A stretch of DNA of 64,000 nucleotides from NCBI RefSeq assembly GCF_017573465.1, contig NZ_JAGEPF010000007.1, forward strand, positions 186,001 to 250,000. Direction: 5' to 3'. This document shows, piece by piece, positions 40,417 through 47,656 of this stretch. The number at the start of each line of letters is the position of its first letter. The first letter of the stretch is position 1. The translations under genes were made by a program, and so were the position numbers. This DNA comes from Actinomadura violacea. GTDB lineage: Bacteria > Actinomycetota > Actinomycetes > Streptosporangiales > Streptosporangiaceae. The notes below the pieces were generated by a model that ran no database searches, was not told the origin of the DNA, and saw only the letters and a list, made by a program, of their open reading frames with translations.

Positions 40417-41289
40417 TCACGGCCCGGCCTCGGCGGCGAGGGCGAGAGCGCCGATGAGCGCGGCGTCGTCGACGAACCGGGCCGTCTCCACCGGCGGCGG
40501 GAACGGGACGGCCCGCGCGACCGTCGCGCGGATCACCGGCAGCAGCGAAGGCTCGGCCGCCATGCCGCCGCCGAGGACGACGCGCTCCGGGTCGAGCACG
40601 GTCGCGAGGTTGGCCACCGCCATCCCGAGCGTCCCGGCGGTGTCGTCGAGCAGCCCGGCCACCCGCGGGTCGTCGCGCCGGGCGAACAGGCCCTCGGCCG
40701 TCACCGCCTCCCCGAGGACGGCCGAGGCGCGGGCGGCGAGGCCGCCGCCCGACGCGTACTCCTCGAGCGGGGCGCGGCCCGCCGCGCACCCGGGTTCACC
40801 GGGGCGGCGCAGCAGGTAGCCGATCTCGCCGGCGGCGCCGTGCGCGCCCGGCACGACGCGTCCGCCGACGACGAGCCCGGCGCCGAGCCCGGTGCCGAGG
40901 TTCACGTAGACGCCGGTGCCGACGCCCGCGAGCCGGCCCCACCGCGCCTCGGCGGCCGTGGCCGCATTGACGTCGTTGTCGATGCGCACGGGCGCGCCGA
41001 GGCCGTCGGAGACCAGGTCCGGCAGCGGCAGGTCCTCCCAGCCGGGGACGTTGGGCGCCAACCGCACCCGCCCGTCCCGGACGACGCCGAACGTCGAGAC
41101 GCCCACCGCGGTCAGCGCGCCGGGGGTGTCGTTGACGAGGCGGCGCGCCGCGTCCAGGGCCCGGCGCACCACCTCCTTCGCGCCGTCCGCGGCCCGGGTC
41201 TCCAGGCGGGCGCGGCGCAGCGGCGCGCCCGCCGCGTCGGCGGTGGCCAGCGCGACCTTCGTCCCGCCGAAGTCGATCCCGAGGATCAT
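40417..41289 (-). CDS. ROK-family sugar kinase
   Basis: 290 residues. The ATP-binding start is ILGIDFGGTKVALATAD. The catalytic base is in IDNDVNAAT, and GTGLGAGLVVGG and HGAAGEIGY (metal His) are present. The usual ROK zinc cluster CxCGxxGC is reduced to PGCAAGRAP, so zinc binding is probably lost. Product phosphorylation of glucose, glucosamine or GlcNAc is possible. Beside an exo-glucosaminidase, glucosamine kinase is the best inference. ATG41289 overlaps the stop of the APC permease gene upstream (ATGA), so the two are an operon. Confidence 0.88.
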   Translation of the reverse strand: MILGIDFGGTKVALATADAAGAPLRRARLETRAADGAKEVVRRALDAARRLVNDTPGALTAVGVSTFGVVRDGRVRLAPNVPGWEDLPLPDLVSDGLGAPVRIDNDVNAATAAEARWGRLAGVGTGVYVNLGTGLGAGLVVGGRVVPGAHGAAGEIGYLLRRPGEPGCAAGRAPLEEYASGGGLAARASAVLGEAVTAEGLFARRDDPRVAGLLDDTAGTLGMAVANLATVLDPERVVLGGGMAAEPSLLPVIRATVARAVPFPPPVETARFVDDAALIGALALAAEAGP

Positions 41290-42689
41290 GCGGCCTGCGG
41301 TTCGGCGCCGCCGGGCTCGGCGAAGTGCTCGCGGACCTCCTTCGGCCCGAACGGCCAGATCCGCTCGACCCGCGCCCACACGAGGTAGGCGACGACGCCC
41401 GCCGCGAGCCAGGCCAGCGACAGCAGGATCGGCCTGGTGCCCGCCGACTTGTAGATGTAGATCCAGCCCGCCAGCGCGACCAGGCTCGGCAGCGGGTAGA
41501 GCCACATCCGGTACGGGCGGGGCAGGTCCGGCTGCCGGCGGCGCAGCACGGTGAGCGCGACGATCTGCGCCACCGACTGCACCAGCACGAACACCGCGGT
41601 CAGCATGCTGATGACGTCGGTGAGGGTGAACAGCGAGCCGACGGCCGTGATGACGCCCATCGCGTACAGCCCGAACGTCGGGAACCTGAGCCGCGGGTGC
41701 AGCCGCGCGAACCACGGCAGGAACAGCTTGTCGCGGGCCGCGTTGTAGGGCACCCGGGAGCCGCCGAGCAGGCCGGCGAACACCGACGCGAACGCGGTGA
41801 CGATGATCCCGACCGTGAAGACCTGCGCCGCGCCCTTGCCCCACGTCCGCTCCAGGACGAGCGAGGCGAACGAGCTGGACTCCTGCGTCTTCTCCCACGG
41901 GATGACGCCGAGGATGCCGACCTGGAACAGGAAGTACAGCGCCATGATGCCGAGGATCGAGAAGATGATCGCCCGCGGGATCACCCGGCCCGGCCGCCGG
42001 ACCTCCGCCCCGAGGTAGGCCGCCGTGTTGTAGCCGAGGTAGTCGTACACCGCGATGACGAGCCCGGCGCCGAGGCCGTGGAAGAACTTCGACCCGGCGT
42101 CGTGCGGGTAGGTGAACGCCAGGTCGGAGTGGAAGTGTGTGAACGCGGCGAGGATGACGCCGAGCACCGAGACCAGCATCACGACGAAGAAGACCGTCGT
42201 GAGCAGGCCGATGTCGCCGATCCTGCGGTACAGCGCGCCGACGACGAGCGCGACGACCGCGATCGCGAGGACGTGGCCGCCGGTCGACAGGCCGGAGCCG
42301 TGCACCAGCGACGGCCACAGGTAGCCCGCGTACTGGACGAGCCCGATCACGCCGGTGGACATGATCAGCGGGATGAACAGCACCGCCGACCAGACGAACA
42401 GGAACGGCATCAGCCGGCCGGTGCGGTATTGGAACGCCTCGCGCAGGTAGAGGTAGGTGCCGCCGGCGCCCGGCATGGACGCGCCGAGCTCGGCCCAGAC
42501 CAGGCCGTCGGCGAGCACGATCAGCGCGCCGACCAGCCAGCCGAACATCGCCTGCGGGCCCTCCATCGTGGAGATCATCGCGGGGATGGTGACGAACGGC
42601 CCGATGCCGCACATCTGGGTCATGTTGATGGTGGTGGCCTGGAACACGCCGAGCCGCCGTTCGAACCCCGAGCCCTCGGGAGCGGTCAT
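41286..42689 (-). CDS. APC-superfamily permease
   Basis: 467 residues with about 12 helices. The APC helix-1 break (ATTINMTQMCGIGPF) and AMFGWLVGALIVLADGLVWAEL are typical of amino acid/polyamine/organocation carriers. GAEVRRPGRVIPRAI in the middle loop is the second APC hallmark. It takes up a cationic or amino compound. Its operon partner is a ROK kinase and a GH2 glucosaminidase lies nearby, so uptake of glucosamine is tempting but unproven. It may equally import an amino acid. The ATG at 42689 is 60 bp from the 17-bp palindrome shared with the ROK repressor. Confidence 0.88.
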   Translation of the reverse strand: MTAPEGSGFERRLGVFQATTINMTQMCGIGPFVTIPAMISTMEGPQAMFGWLVGALIVLADGLVWAELGASMPGAGGTYLYLREAFQYRTGRLMPFLFVWSAVLFIPLIMSTGVIGLVQYAGYLWPSLVHGSGLSTGGHVLAIAVVALVVGALYRRIGDIGLLTTVFFVVMLVSVLGVILAAFTHFHSDLAFTYPHDAGSKFFHGLGAGLVIAVYDYLGYNTAAYLGAEVRRPGRVIPRAIIFSILGIMALYFLFQVGILGVIPWEKTQESSSFASLVLERTWGKGAAQVFTVGIIVTAFASVFAGLLGGSRVPYNAARDKLFLPWFARLHPRLRFPTFGLYAMGVITAVGSLFTLTDVISMLTAVFVLVQSVAQIVALTVLRRRQPDLPRPYRMWLYPLPSLVALAGWIYIYKSAGTRPILLSLAWLAAGVVAYLVWARVERIWPFGPKEVREHFAEPGGAEPQAA

Positions 42690-42748
42690 CGCGGTCTCTC
42701 CTTCCTCGTGACCGGACGCCTCACCCCCGCTCGACGTCGCAGCGAATG

Positions 42749-42765
42749 TAAGGGAGGCTCCCTAA
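42749..42765. promoter_or_regulatory. 17-bp palindromic operator between APC permease and ROK regulator
   Basis: TAAGGGAGGCTCCCTAA has near-perfect dyad symmetry (one mismatched pair). It sits in an AT-richer stretch midway between the divergent starts at 42689 and 42817. It is the natural site for the ROK repressor encoded next to it. Confidence 0.65.
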
Positions 42766-42816
42766 CAAATCAATACCCGGGGCGTGCCCCGTGCCGGGAT
42801 ATGTCAGTCTTTACAC

Positions 42817-44007
42817 GTGCCGAGCAGGGAGACCGCCAACACCACGAGCGTGCTGCGGATCATGAACGAGCGGGCCGTGTACGAGCGGATCCGCGTCCTC
42901 GGGCCGGTTTCGCGCCCGCAGCTCGCCGCGGCGACCGGCCTGTCCAAGCCCACGATCTCGCTCGCGCTCGCCGACCTGGAACGCGTCGGCCTGGTCAAGG
43001 CGATCGGCCAGCGCACGGGCGGCGCCGGACGGGCGGCCCGGCTCTACGGCATCCGGCCCGAGACCGGCTGGGTCATCGGCCTCGACGTCGGCCGGGAGTG
43101 GATCCGCGCCGCGCTCGCCGACCTGTCCGGCGAGATCGCGGTGCGCAAGGACGTCCGCTCGGTCGGCGCCGGCGGCACCGCCGGGCCGGCCGCGCTCATC
43201 GACAGGATCGGCCGGATCGTCGACGACCTCGCGAAGGCCGCGGACGGCGACGTCACCGGCATCGTGCTCGGCACGCCGGGCGTCCACGACGTGGCGAACC
43301 AGCGGCTGCGCCTCGCGCCCAACCTGCCCGGCTGGGACGAGCCGGGCGTCACCGGACGCTTGGCCCGGCGCCTGCCCGCGCCGTACACCATCGAGAACGA
43401 CATCGACCTGGCCGCGCTGGGGGAGCAGGGCTACGGGCTCGGCGAGGGCGTGCCGCACTTCGCGTTCGTGTCGATCGGCACCGGCATCGGCATGGGGATC
43501 GTCCTGAACGGCGAGCTGCACCGCGGCGCCCGCGGCGCCGCCGGGGAGATCGCGTGGCTGCCGTTCGGCGAGGCCGACCCCCGGGAGACCCGCTCGCACG
43601 GGATGCTGGAGTCGGTCGCGTCCGGACCCGGCGTCGTCGCCGCCGCGCGGCGGCTCGGCATGCCCGGCGCGGTCACCGCCAAGCGCGTCTTCGACGCCGC
43701 CCGCGCCGGCGACCCGCTCGCGGCGGAGGCCGTCGCGCACGAGGCCGGGCACGTCGCCCGCGCCCTGGCCAGCGTCGTCGCGCTCCTCGACCCCGACCTG
43801 ATCGTGCTCGGCGGCGGCATCGGCGGGCACGGCGCCGACGTGCTCCTCGGCGCCGTCCGCGAACGCCTCGAGACGATGACCCCGCTCGGCGCGCCGCGCG
43901 TCGAGGTCTCCGCCCTCGGCGACGACGCCGTCGTCCTCGGCGCCCTGGCCACGGGCCTGCAGACGGCCCGCGACCTCGTCTTCGCCCGCGCCGTCAGCGA
44001 ATCCTGA
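42817..44007 (+). CDS. ROK-family transcriptional repressor (NagC/XylR type)
   Basis: 396 residues: winged helix (SRPQLAAATGLSKPTISLAL, about 32-51) followed by a ROK sugar-kinase domain (VIGLDVGREWIRAAL, ENDIDLAALGE, GTGIGMGIVLNGE, HRGARGAAGEIAW). The zinc CxCGxxGC motif is absent. ROK repressors release DNA on binding a sugar or sugar phosphate; here glucosamine or its 6-phosphate is the logical effector. GTG42817 has no Shine-Dalgarno and may be leaderless; ATG42862 is the alternative. It is divergent from the permease-kinase operon, with the palindrome at 42749-42765 between. Confidence 0.9.
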   Translation: MPSRETANTTSVLRIMNERAVYERIRVLGPVSRPQLAAATGLSKPTISLALADLERVGLVKAIGQRTGGAGRAARLYGIRPETGWVIGLDVGREWIRAALADLSGEIAVRKDVRSVGAGGTAGPAALIDRIGRIVDDLAKAADGDVTGIVLGTPGVHDVANQRLRLAPNLPGWDEPGVTGRLARRLPAPYTIENDIDLAALGEQGYGLGEGVPHFAFVSIGTGIGMGIVLNGELHRGARGAAGEIAWLPFGEADPRETRSHGMLESVASGPGVVAAARRLGMPGAVTAKRVFDAARAGDPLAAEAVAHEAGHVARALASVVALLDPDLIVLGGGIGGHGADVLLGAVRERLETMTPLGAPRVEVSALGDDAVVLGALATGLQTARDLVFARAVSES

Positions 44008-44028
44008 ACCCGCCGCGACGAGGACACC

Positions 44029-44964
44029 ATGGACGAGAACACCGAGATCGACGCGCTGATCGGCCGAGCCGAGGCCATGCTCGAGGCCGGCGCCGACAAG
44101 GAGGCCGAAAGGCTTTTGCGCCGTGCGGCCGATCTGGGCAGTGTCGCGGCCATGCTCACCCTCGGAGTGGTGATCGAGTGCCGGGAGCGGATCGCCGAAG
44201 CGATCCACTGGTACCGGCGCGCGGCCGAGAGCGGTGACCGGGACGCGATGGCGGCGCTGGCGCGCGTGTACGACGACGAAGGCAATGAAGCCGAGGCCAG
44301 GGAATGGTATTCAAAGGCGGCGGAACTGGGCGCGGTCGAGGCTATGACCGAGTTGGTGTGGGAGGCCGACTACGCGGGAAGGCTCGCCGACGCCGAAAAG
44401 TGGTACCGACGTGCGGCGGAAACCGGGGATGTGAACGCTCTGAACAACCTGGCCTTGGTGATCGACAAGCAGGGAAGGCCGGAGGAGGCGGAACTCCTCT
44501 GGCGCCGAGGCGCTTCCCAGGGGCACATCACGTCGACCTTCAACCTTGCTGTGCACATGGCCGAGCACGGCACCATCCAAGAGGCGAGATCTCTTTACGA
44601 GAAGGCCGCGGCAGTCGGCCATGGGGGCGCCTCCCATAACCTCGGAAGAATTCTCTCGGAAGAAGGGAACCTTCCAGAAGCAAGGCGCCTCCTCGAGTTC
44701 GCCGCTTCGCAGGGGAACGTCCGCGCGGAGATCGACTTGATCGAGGTCCTGGAAGGGCTCGGGGAGACCGAGGAGGCCGCGCGGGTCAGATCGAAGGCGC
44801 GGTCGTTCCTGGAATCGGAGGCCGAGGACGGACGCGCGGACGCCATGTACGACCTCGCCGTCCTGCTGGAGCAGGCGGGCGAGGCCGAGGAGTCGGACAT
44901 CCTGTGCGAGCGCGCGGCCGCCCTCGGCTCCCGCGAGGCGAGGGAGTACCTCCGGGGTCAGTGA
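44029..44964 (+). CDS. Sel1/TPR-like repeat protein
   Basis: 311 residues made almost wholly of 34-38-residue Sel1-like units, for example EAIHWYRRAAESGDRDAM, EAREWYSKAAELGAVEAM, DAEKWYRRAAETGDVNAL and EARSLYEKAAAVGHGGAS. About eight repeats form a superhelical protein-binding surface. No signal peptide is seen, so it is cytosolic. ATG44029 follows GAGGACACC. The middle part (44.4-44.7 kb) is a little less GC-rich than the neighbours. Partners are unknown. The 3' end overlaps the convergent LLM gene by seven bases. Confidence 0.88.
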   Translation: MDENTEIDALIGRAEAMLEAGADKEAERLLRRAADLGSVAAMLTLGVVIECRERIAEAIHWYRRAAESGDRDAMAALARVYDDEGNEAEAREWYSKAAELGAVEAMTELVWEADYAGRLADAEKWYRRAAETGDVNALNNLALVIDKQGRPEEAELLWRRGASQGHITSTFNLAVHMAEHGTIQEARSLYEKAAAVGHGGASHNLGRILSEEGNLPEARRLLEFAASQGNVRAEIDLIEVLEGLGETEEAARVRSKARSFLESEAEDGRADAMYDLAVLLEQAGEAEESDILCERAAALGSREAREYLRGQ

Positions 44965-45866
44965 TCGTCGGCCGGTAGGCCGAGTTCGCTCGCCAGGGCT
45001 TCCAGCAGGTCTGCCTGCCGTTGCGGGTGGACGTCCAGGAGGTTGGTGGCGATGTGCATCTCGTCGGCGCCGACGTCGGCGGCCCGTTCGAGGTTGCGCA
45101 GCGCGGCGTCGACGAAGTCGGCGGTGGCGACGTCGGTGCCGGGCGGTGCGGCGAAGACGCTGACCAGGACGGTCCCGTCGCCTCCGGCGGCGCGGTACCA
45201 GCCGACCTGCGTGCGGGTGTCGTCCCAGTTCACGGCGGTCGTGACGAAGCCGTCCCCGATCCGGGCCGCGCGCTCGACGGTGCGCTGCGTGATCGCGCCG
45301 AACAGGACCGGGATGCGGTCGCCGTACGGCTTCGGGCCGATCTTGGCGGCCGGGATGCTGTAGTGCTCGCCGTGGAACTCGACGGGGTCGGGGCCCCAGC
45401 AGGCGCGCATCGCGGCGACGTGCTCGGCGAAGCCGGCGCCGCGGCGCCCGGCGGGCACTCCGGCGGCGGTGAACTCCTCGGGGATGTAGTACGGGGCGAG
45501 GCGGGTGCCGCCGCCCTGCCCGACGCCGGCGACCACCCGGCCCCGGGACAGCTGGTCGAGGGTGGCGAGCCGGCGCGCCACGACGACGGGCGGCTGGAAG
45601 ATCGTGTTCAGGATGGCGGTGGTCAGCCGGATCCGCCGGGTGTGGGCGGCCGCCCAGGTCAGCACCTCCAGGACGTCCCACGGCGCCGACTCGGGCAGGC
45701 CGGCGTCGTTGGTCCAGTGCGGCCCGACGGGGGTGAGGAGCCGGTCGCTGACCGACACGGCGTGGAAGCCGAGCCGTTCGGCCGCCTGCGCGACGGTGAC
45801 GACGGCGTCGGGTCCGGCGTGCGGGCCGAAGTGCTGGAGGGTGACTCCGAGGCGGGGCAGGTCCAT
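44958..45866 (-). CDS. LLM-class F420-dependent oxidoreductase
   Basis: 302-residue luciferase-like TIM-barrel enzyme. It starts LPRLGVTLQHFGPHAGPDAV; GFHAVSVSDRLL, ILNTIFQPPVVVARRLATLD, GRVVAGVGQGGG and GAITQRTVERAARIGDGFV match the F420-dependent LLM families (TIGR03619-like) of actinobacteria. It uses reduced F420 to reduce or oxidise an unknown substrate. ATG45866 follows GGAGAACAC. A TetR gene lies 116 bp upstream on the same strand and may be in the same transcript. Confidence 0.88.
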   Translation of the reverse strand: MDLPRLGVTLQHFGPHAGPDAVVTVAQAAERLGFHAVSVSDRLLTPVGPHWTNDAGLPESAPWDVLEVLTWAAAHTRRIRLTTAILNTIFQPPVVVARRLATLDQLSRGRVVAGVGQGGGTRLAPYYIPEEFTAAGVPAGRRGAGFAEHVAAMRACWGPDPVEFHGEHYSIPAAKIGPKPYGDRIPVLFGAITQRTVERAARIGDGFVTTAVNWDDTRTQVGWYRAAGGDGTVLVSVFAAPPGTDVATADFVDAALRNLERAADVGADEMHIATNLLDVHPQRQADLLEALASELGLPADDH

Positions 45867-45982
45867 GTGTTCTCCGTTCGTGGTCGCCGGGCGTGCGGAG
45901 CCCGGGCGAAGGCGTCCTGTCACGGATAGGTCGGAGCCGCCGCGCCGTTCTTGCGCACCCGCCGAAAAGATCTTTCTGGCGG

Positions 45983-46573
45983 TCATTCGGGCCGGCGCAG
46001 GCCGGCGATGAGGACCCGCACGAGCCGGCGCGCGTCGTAGCGGGGGTCGCTGTCGGCGCCGATGCACAGGTTCCCGACCCCGCGCATGAGCTCGTAGGCC
46101 GCGAGGTCCGAGCGGATCTCGCCCGCCGCGGCGGCGGCGTCGAGCAGTCGGGCGCACACGGGCACGAGCCGGTCGAGGAAGTAGGCGTGCAGCGCCTCGA
46201 AGCCGGCGTCGTCGGACCGCAGCACGGCGGCGAGCCCGTGCTTGGTGACCAGGAAGTCGACGAACAGGTCGATCCAGCGCCCGAGGGCGGCGTGCGGGGA
46301 CGGGCCGCTCGCGAGCAGGTCCGGGCCGGCCGCGGCGCAGGCCTCGATCTGGTGCCGGTAGACGGCGATGATGAGGTCCGCCCGCGTCGGGAAGTGCCGG
46401 TAGATCGTCGCGGTCCCGACGCCCGCCTCGGCGGCGATGTCGCGCACCGGCGCCTCCACGCCCGCCGCGACGAAGACCGCGGCGGCCGCGTCGAGCAGGG
46501 CCTCCTTGTTGCGCCGGGCGTCCGCCCGCTTGGGCCGGGCCGCGCGCCCGGCCGCCCGCTCGCTCTCGCTCAC
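45983..46573 (-). CDS. TetR-family transcriptional regulator
   Basis: 196 residues. The helix-turn-helix is APVRDIAAEAGVGTATIYRH, followed by FPTRADLIIAVYRHQIEAC, as in many actinobacterial repressors. A leading basic segment (RAARPKRADARRNKEAL) precedes it. The GTG start at 46573 is 26 bp from the first of two palindromes (46599-46643) that lie in the divergent gap before the alpha/beta hydrolase gene. Autoregulation and control of that hydrolase are therefore likely. Confidence 0.92.
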   Translation of the reverse strand: MSESERAAGRAARPKRADARRNKEALLDAAAAVFVAAGVEAPVRDIAAEAGVGTATIYRHFPTRADLIIAVYRHQIEACAAAGPDLLASGPSPHAALGRWIDLFVDFLVTKHGLAAVLRSDDAGFEALHAYFLDRLVPVCARLLDAAAAAGEIRSDLAAYELMRGVGNLCIGADSDPRYDARRLVRVLIAGLRRPE

Positions 46574-46598
46574 CGCGTCCTCCGCCTCCGATTGCTAA

Positions 46599-46643
46599 AC
46601 GGGACAACGTCCCGTATCGTCGAAACGGGACAATGTCCCGTTT
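46599..46643. promoter_or_regulatory. Twin TetR operators
   Basis: Two related palindromes: ACGGGACAACGTCCCGT (46599-46615) and AAACGGGACAATGTCCCGTTT (46623-46643, perfect arms). Both contain GGGAC-N3-GTCCC and their centres are 26 bp apart, about 2.5 helical turns. Position between a TetR gene and a divergent hydrolase makes them strong operator candidates. Confidence 0.82.
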
Positions 46644-46714
46644 GTTCATGATGCCAGAGCAGGCGACCGGACCCGCACCGTCCCCTCATGCCCCACCGAA
46701 CGAAAGGCTCCGCC

Positions 46715-47635
46715 ATGCCCGAAACGAACGTCGCGACCGCTCCGGTCGTGTCCGTGAAGCCGGTCCTGCTTCCCGCTCCCGGACGCGGAACGGACCTCCA
46801 GGTCCGGGTGTCCGCACCCGCGACCGGACGCGACCTGCCGGTCATCGTGTTCTCGCACGGCTTCGGCTGGTCGATGGACGGCTACGCCCCGCTCGCCGAC
46901 CACTGGGCCGCCGCCGGCTTCGTCGTCGTCCAGCCCACCCACCTGGACTCGCGGACGCTCGGCCTCGCCGCCGACGACCCCCGCACCCCGCTGATCTGGC
47001 GCATCCGGGTCGACGACCTGAAGCGCGTCCTCGACGGCCTCGATCTCGTGGAGGCCGCGGTGCCGGGCCTCGCGGGCCGCCTCGACCGGAGCCGCATCGC
47101 CGTCGCCGGGCATTCCTGGGGCGCGCAGACGGCGAGCACGCTGCTCGGCGCGCGGGTCCTCGACGCCGCGGGCGTCCCGGGCGAGGACATGTCCGACCCG
47201 CGGGTGACGGCGGGCGTGCTGCTGGCCCTGACCGGCCTCGGCGGGGACGACCTGTCCCCGTTCGCGGCCGAGCACTTCCCGTTCATGAACCCCTCGTTCG
47301 ACGCCATGACCGCGCCGGCCCTGGTGATCGCCGGGGAAGAGGACCGCTCCCCGCTGTCGGTGCGCGGGCCGGACTGGTTCACCGACCCCTACTTCCTGAG
47401 CCCGGGGAGCAAGAGCCTGCTGACGCTGTTCGGCGCGGAGCACTCGCTCGGCGGCATCCCCGGCCACGGCGTCGCGGAGACGACCGACGAGAGCCCCGGG
47501 CGCGTCGCGCTGATCCAGCGGCTCACCGTGGCGTACCTGCGCAGCGCCCTCTACCCCGGGGACGCCGCCTGGCTCGAGGCGTGCTCCGAGCTGGAAGGCG
47601 ACCCGGAGCCGCTGGGCAAGATCCAGAGCAGGTGA
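46715..47635 (+). CDS. Alpha/beta hydrolase (platelet-activating-factor-acetylhydrolase/chlorophyllase-like)
   Basis: 306 residues. The oxyanion turn is FSHGFG (about 47-52) and the nucleophile elbow is AGHSWGAQ (S134). An ALVIAGEEDRSPL strand likely carries the acid, and EHSLGG the catalytic His. No signal peptide is seen. ATG46715 follows GAAAGG; an ATG at 46688 is less well placed. It is divergent from the TetR gene, and the twin operators lie upstream, so it is probably induced by its substrate or a related xenobiotic. The substrate is unknown. Confidence 0.87.
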   Translation: MPETNVATAPVVSVKPVLLPAPGRGTDLQVRVSAPATGRDLPVIVFSHGFGWSMDGYAPLADHWAAAGFVVVQPTHLDSRTLGLAADDPRTPLIWRIRVDDLKRVLDGLDLVEAAVPGLAGRLDRSRIAVAGHSWGAQTASTLLGARVLDAAGVPGEDMSDPRVTAGVLLALTGLGGDDLSPFAAEHFPFMNPSFDAMTAPALVIAGEEDRSPLSVRGPDWFTDPYFLSPGSKSLLTLFGAEHSLGGIPGHGVAETTDESPGRVALIQRLTVAYLRSALYPGDAAWLEACSELEGDPEPLGKIQSR

Positions 47636-47641
47636 GCGCTC

Positions 47642-47656
47642 CCCGCCGCCGGCGGG
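47642..47656. terminator. Small hairpin between convergent genes
   Basis: CCCGCC / GGCGGG with loop GCC lies between the hydrolase stop (47635) and the stop of the convergent membrane-protein gene (47657). Confidence 0.4.

Noticed and set aside
37331..40819. 1162-codon plus-strand frame across the exo-glucosaminidase
   Set aside because: It is out of frame with the GH2 catalytic motifs and has shadow-type composition. The 37605-40394 frame carries the catalytic Asp and Glu.
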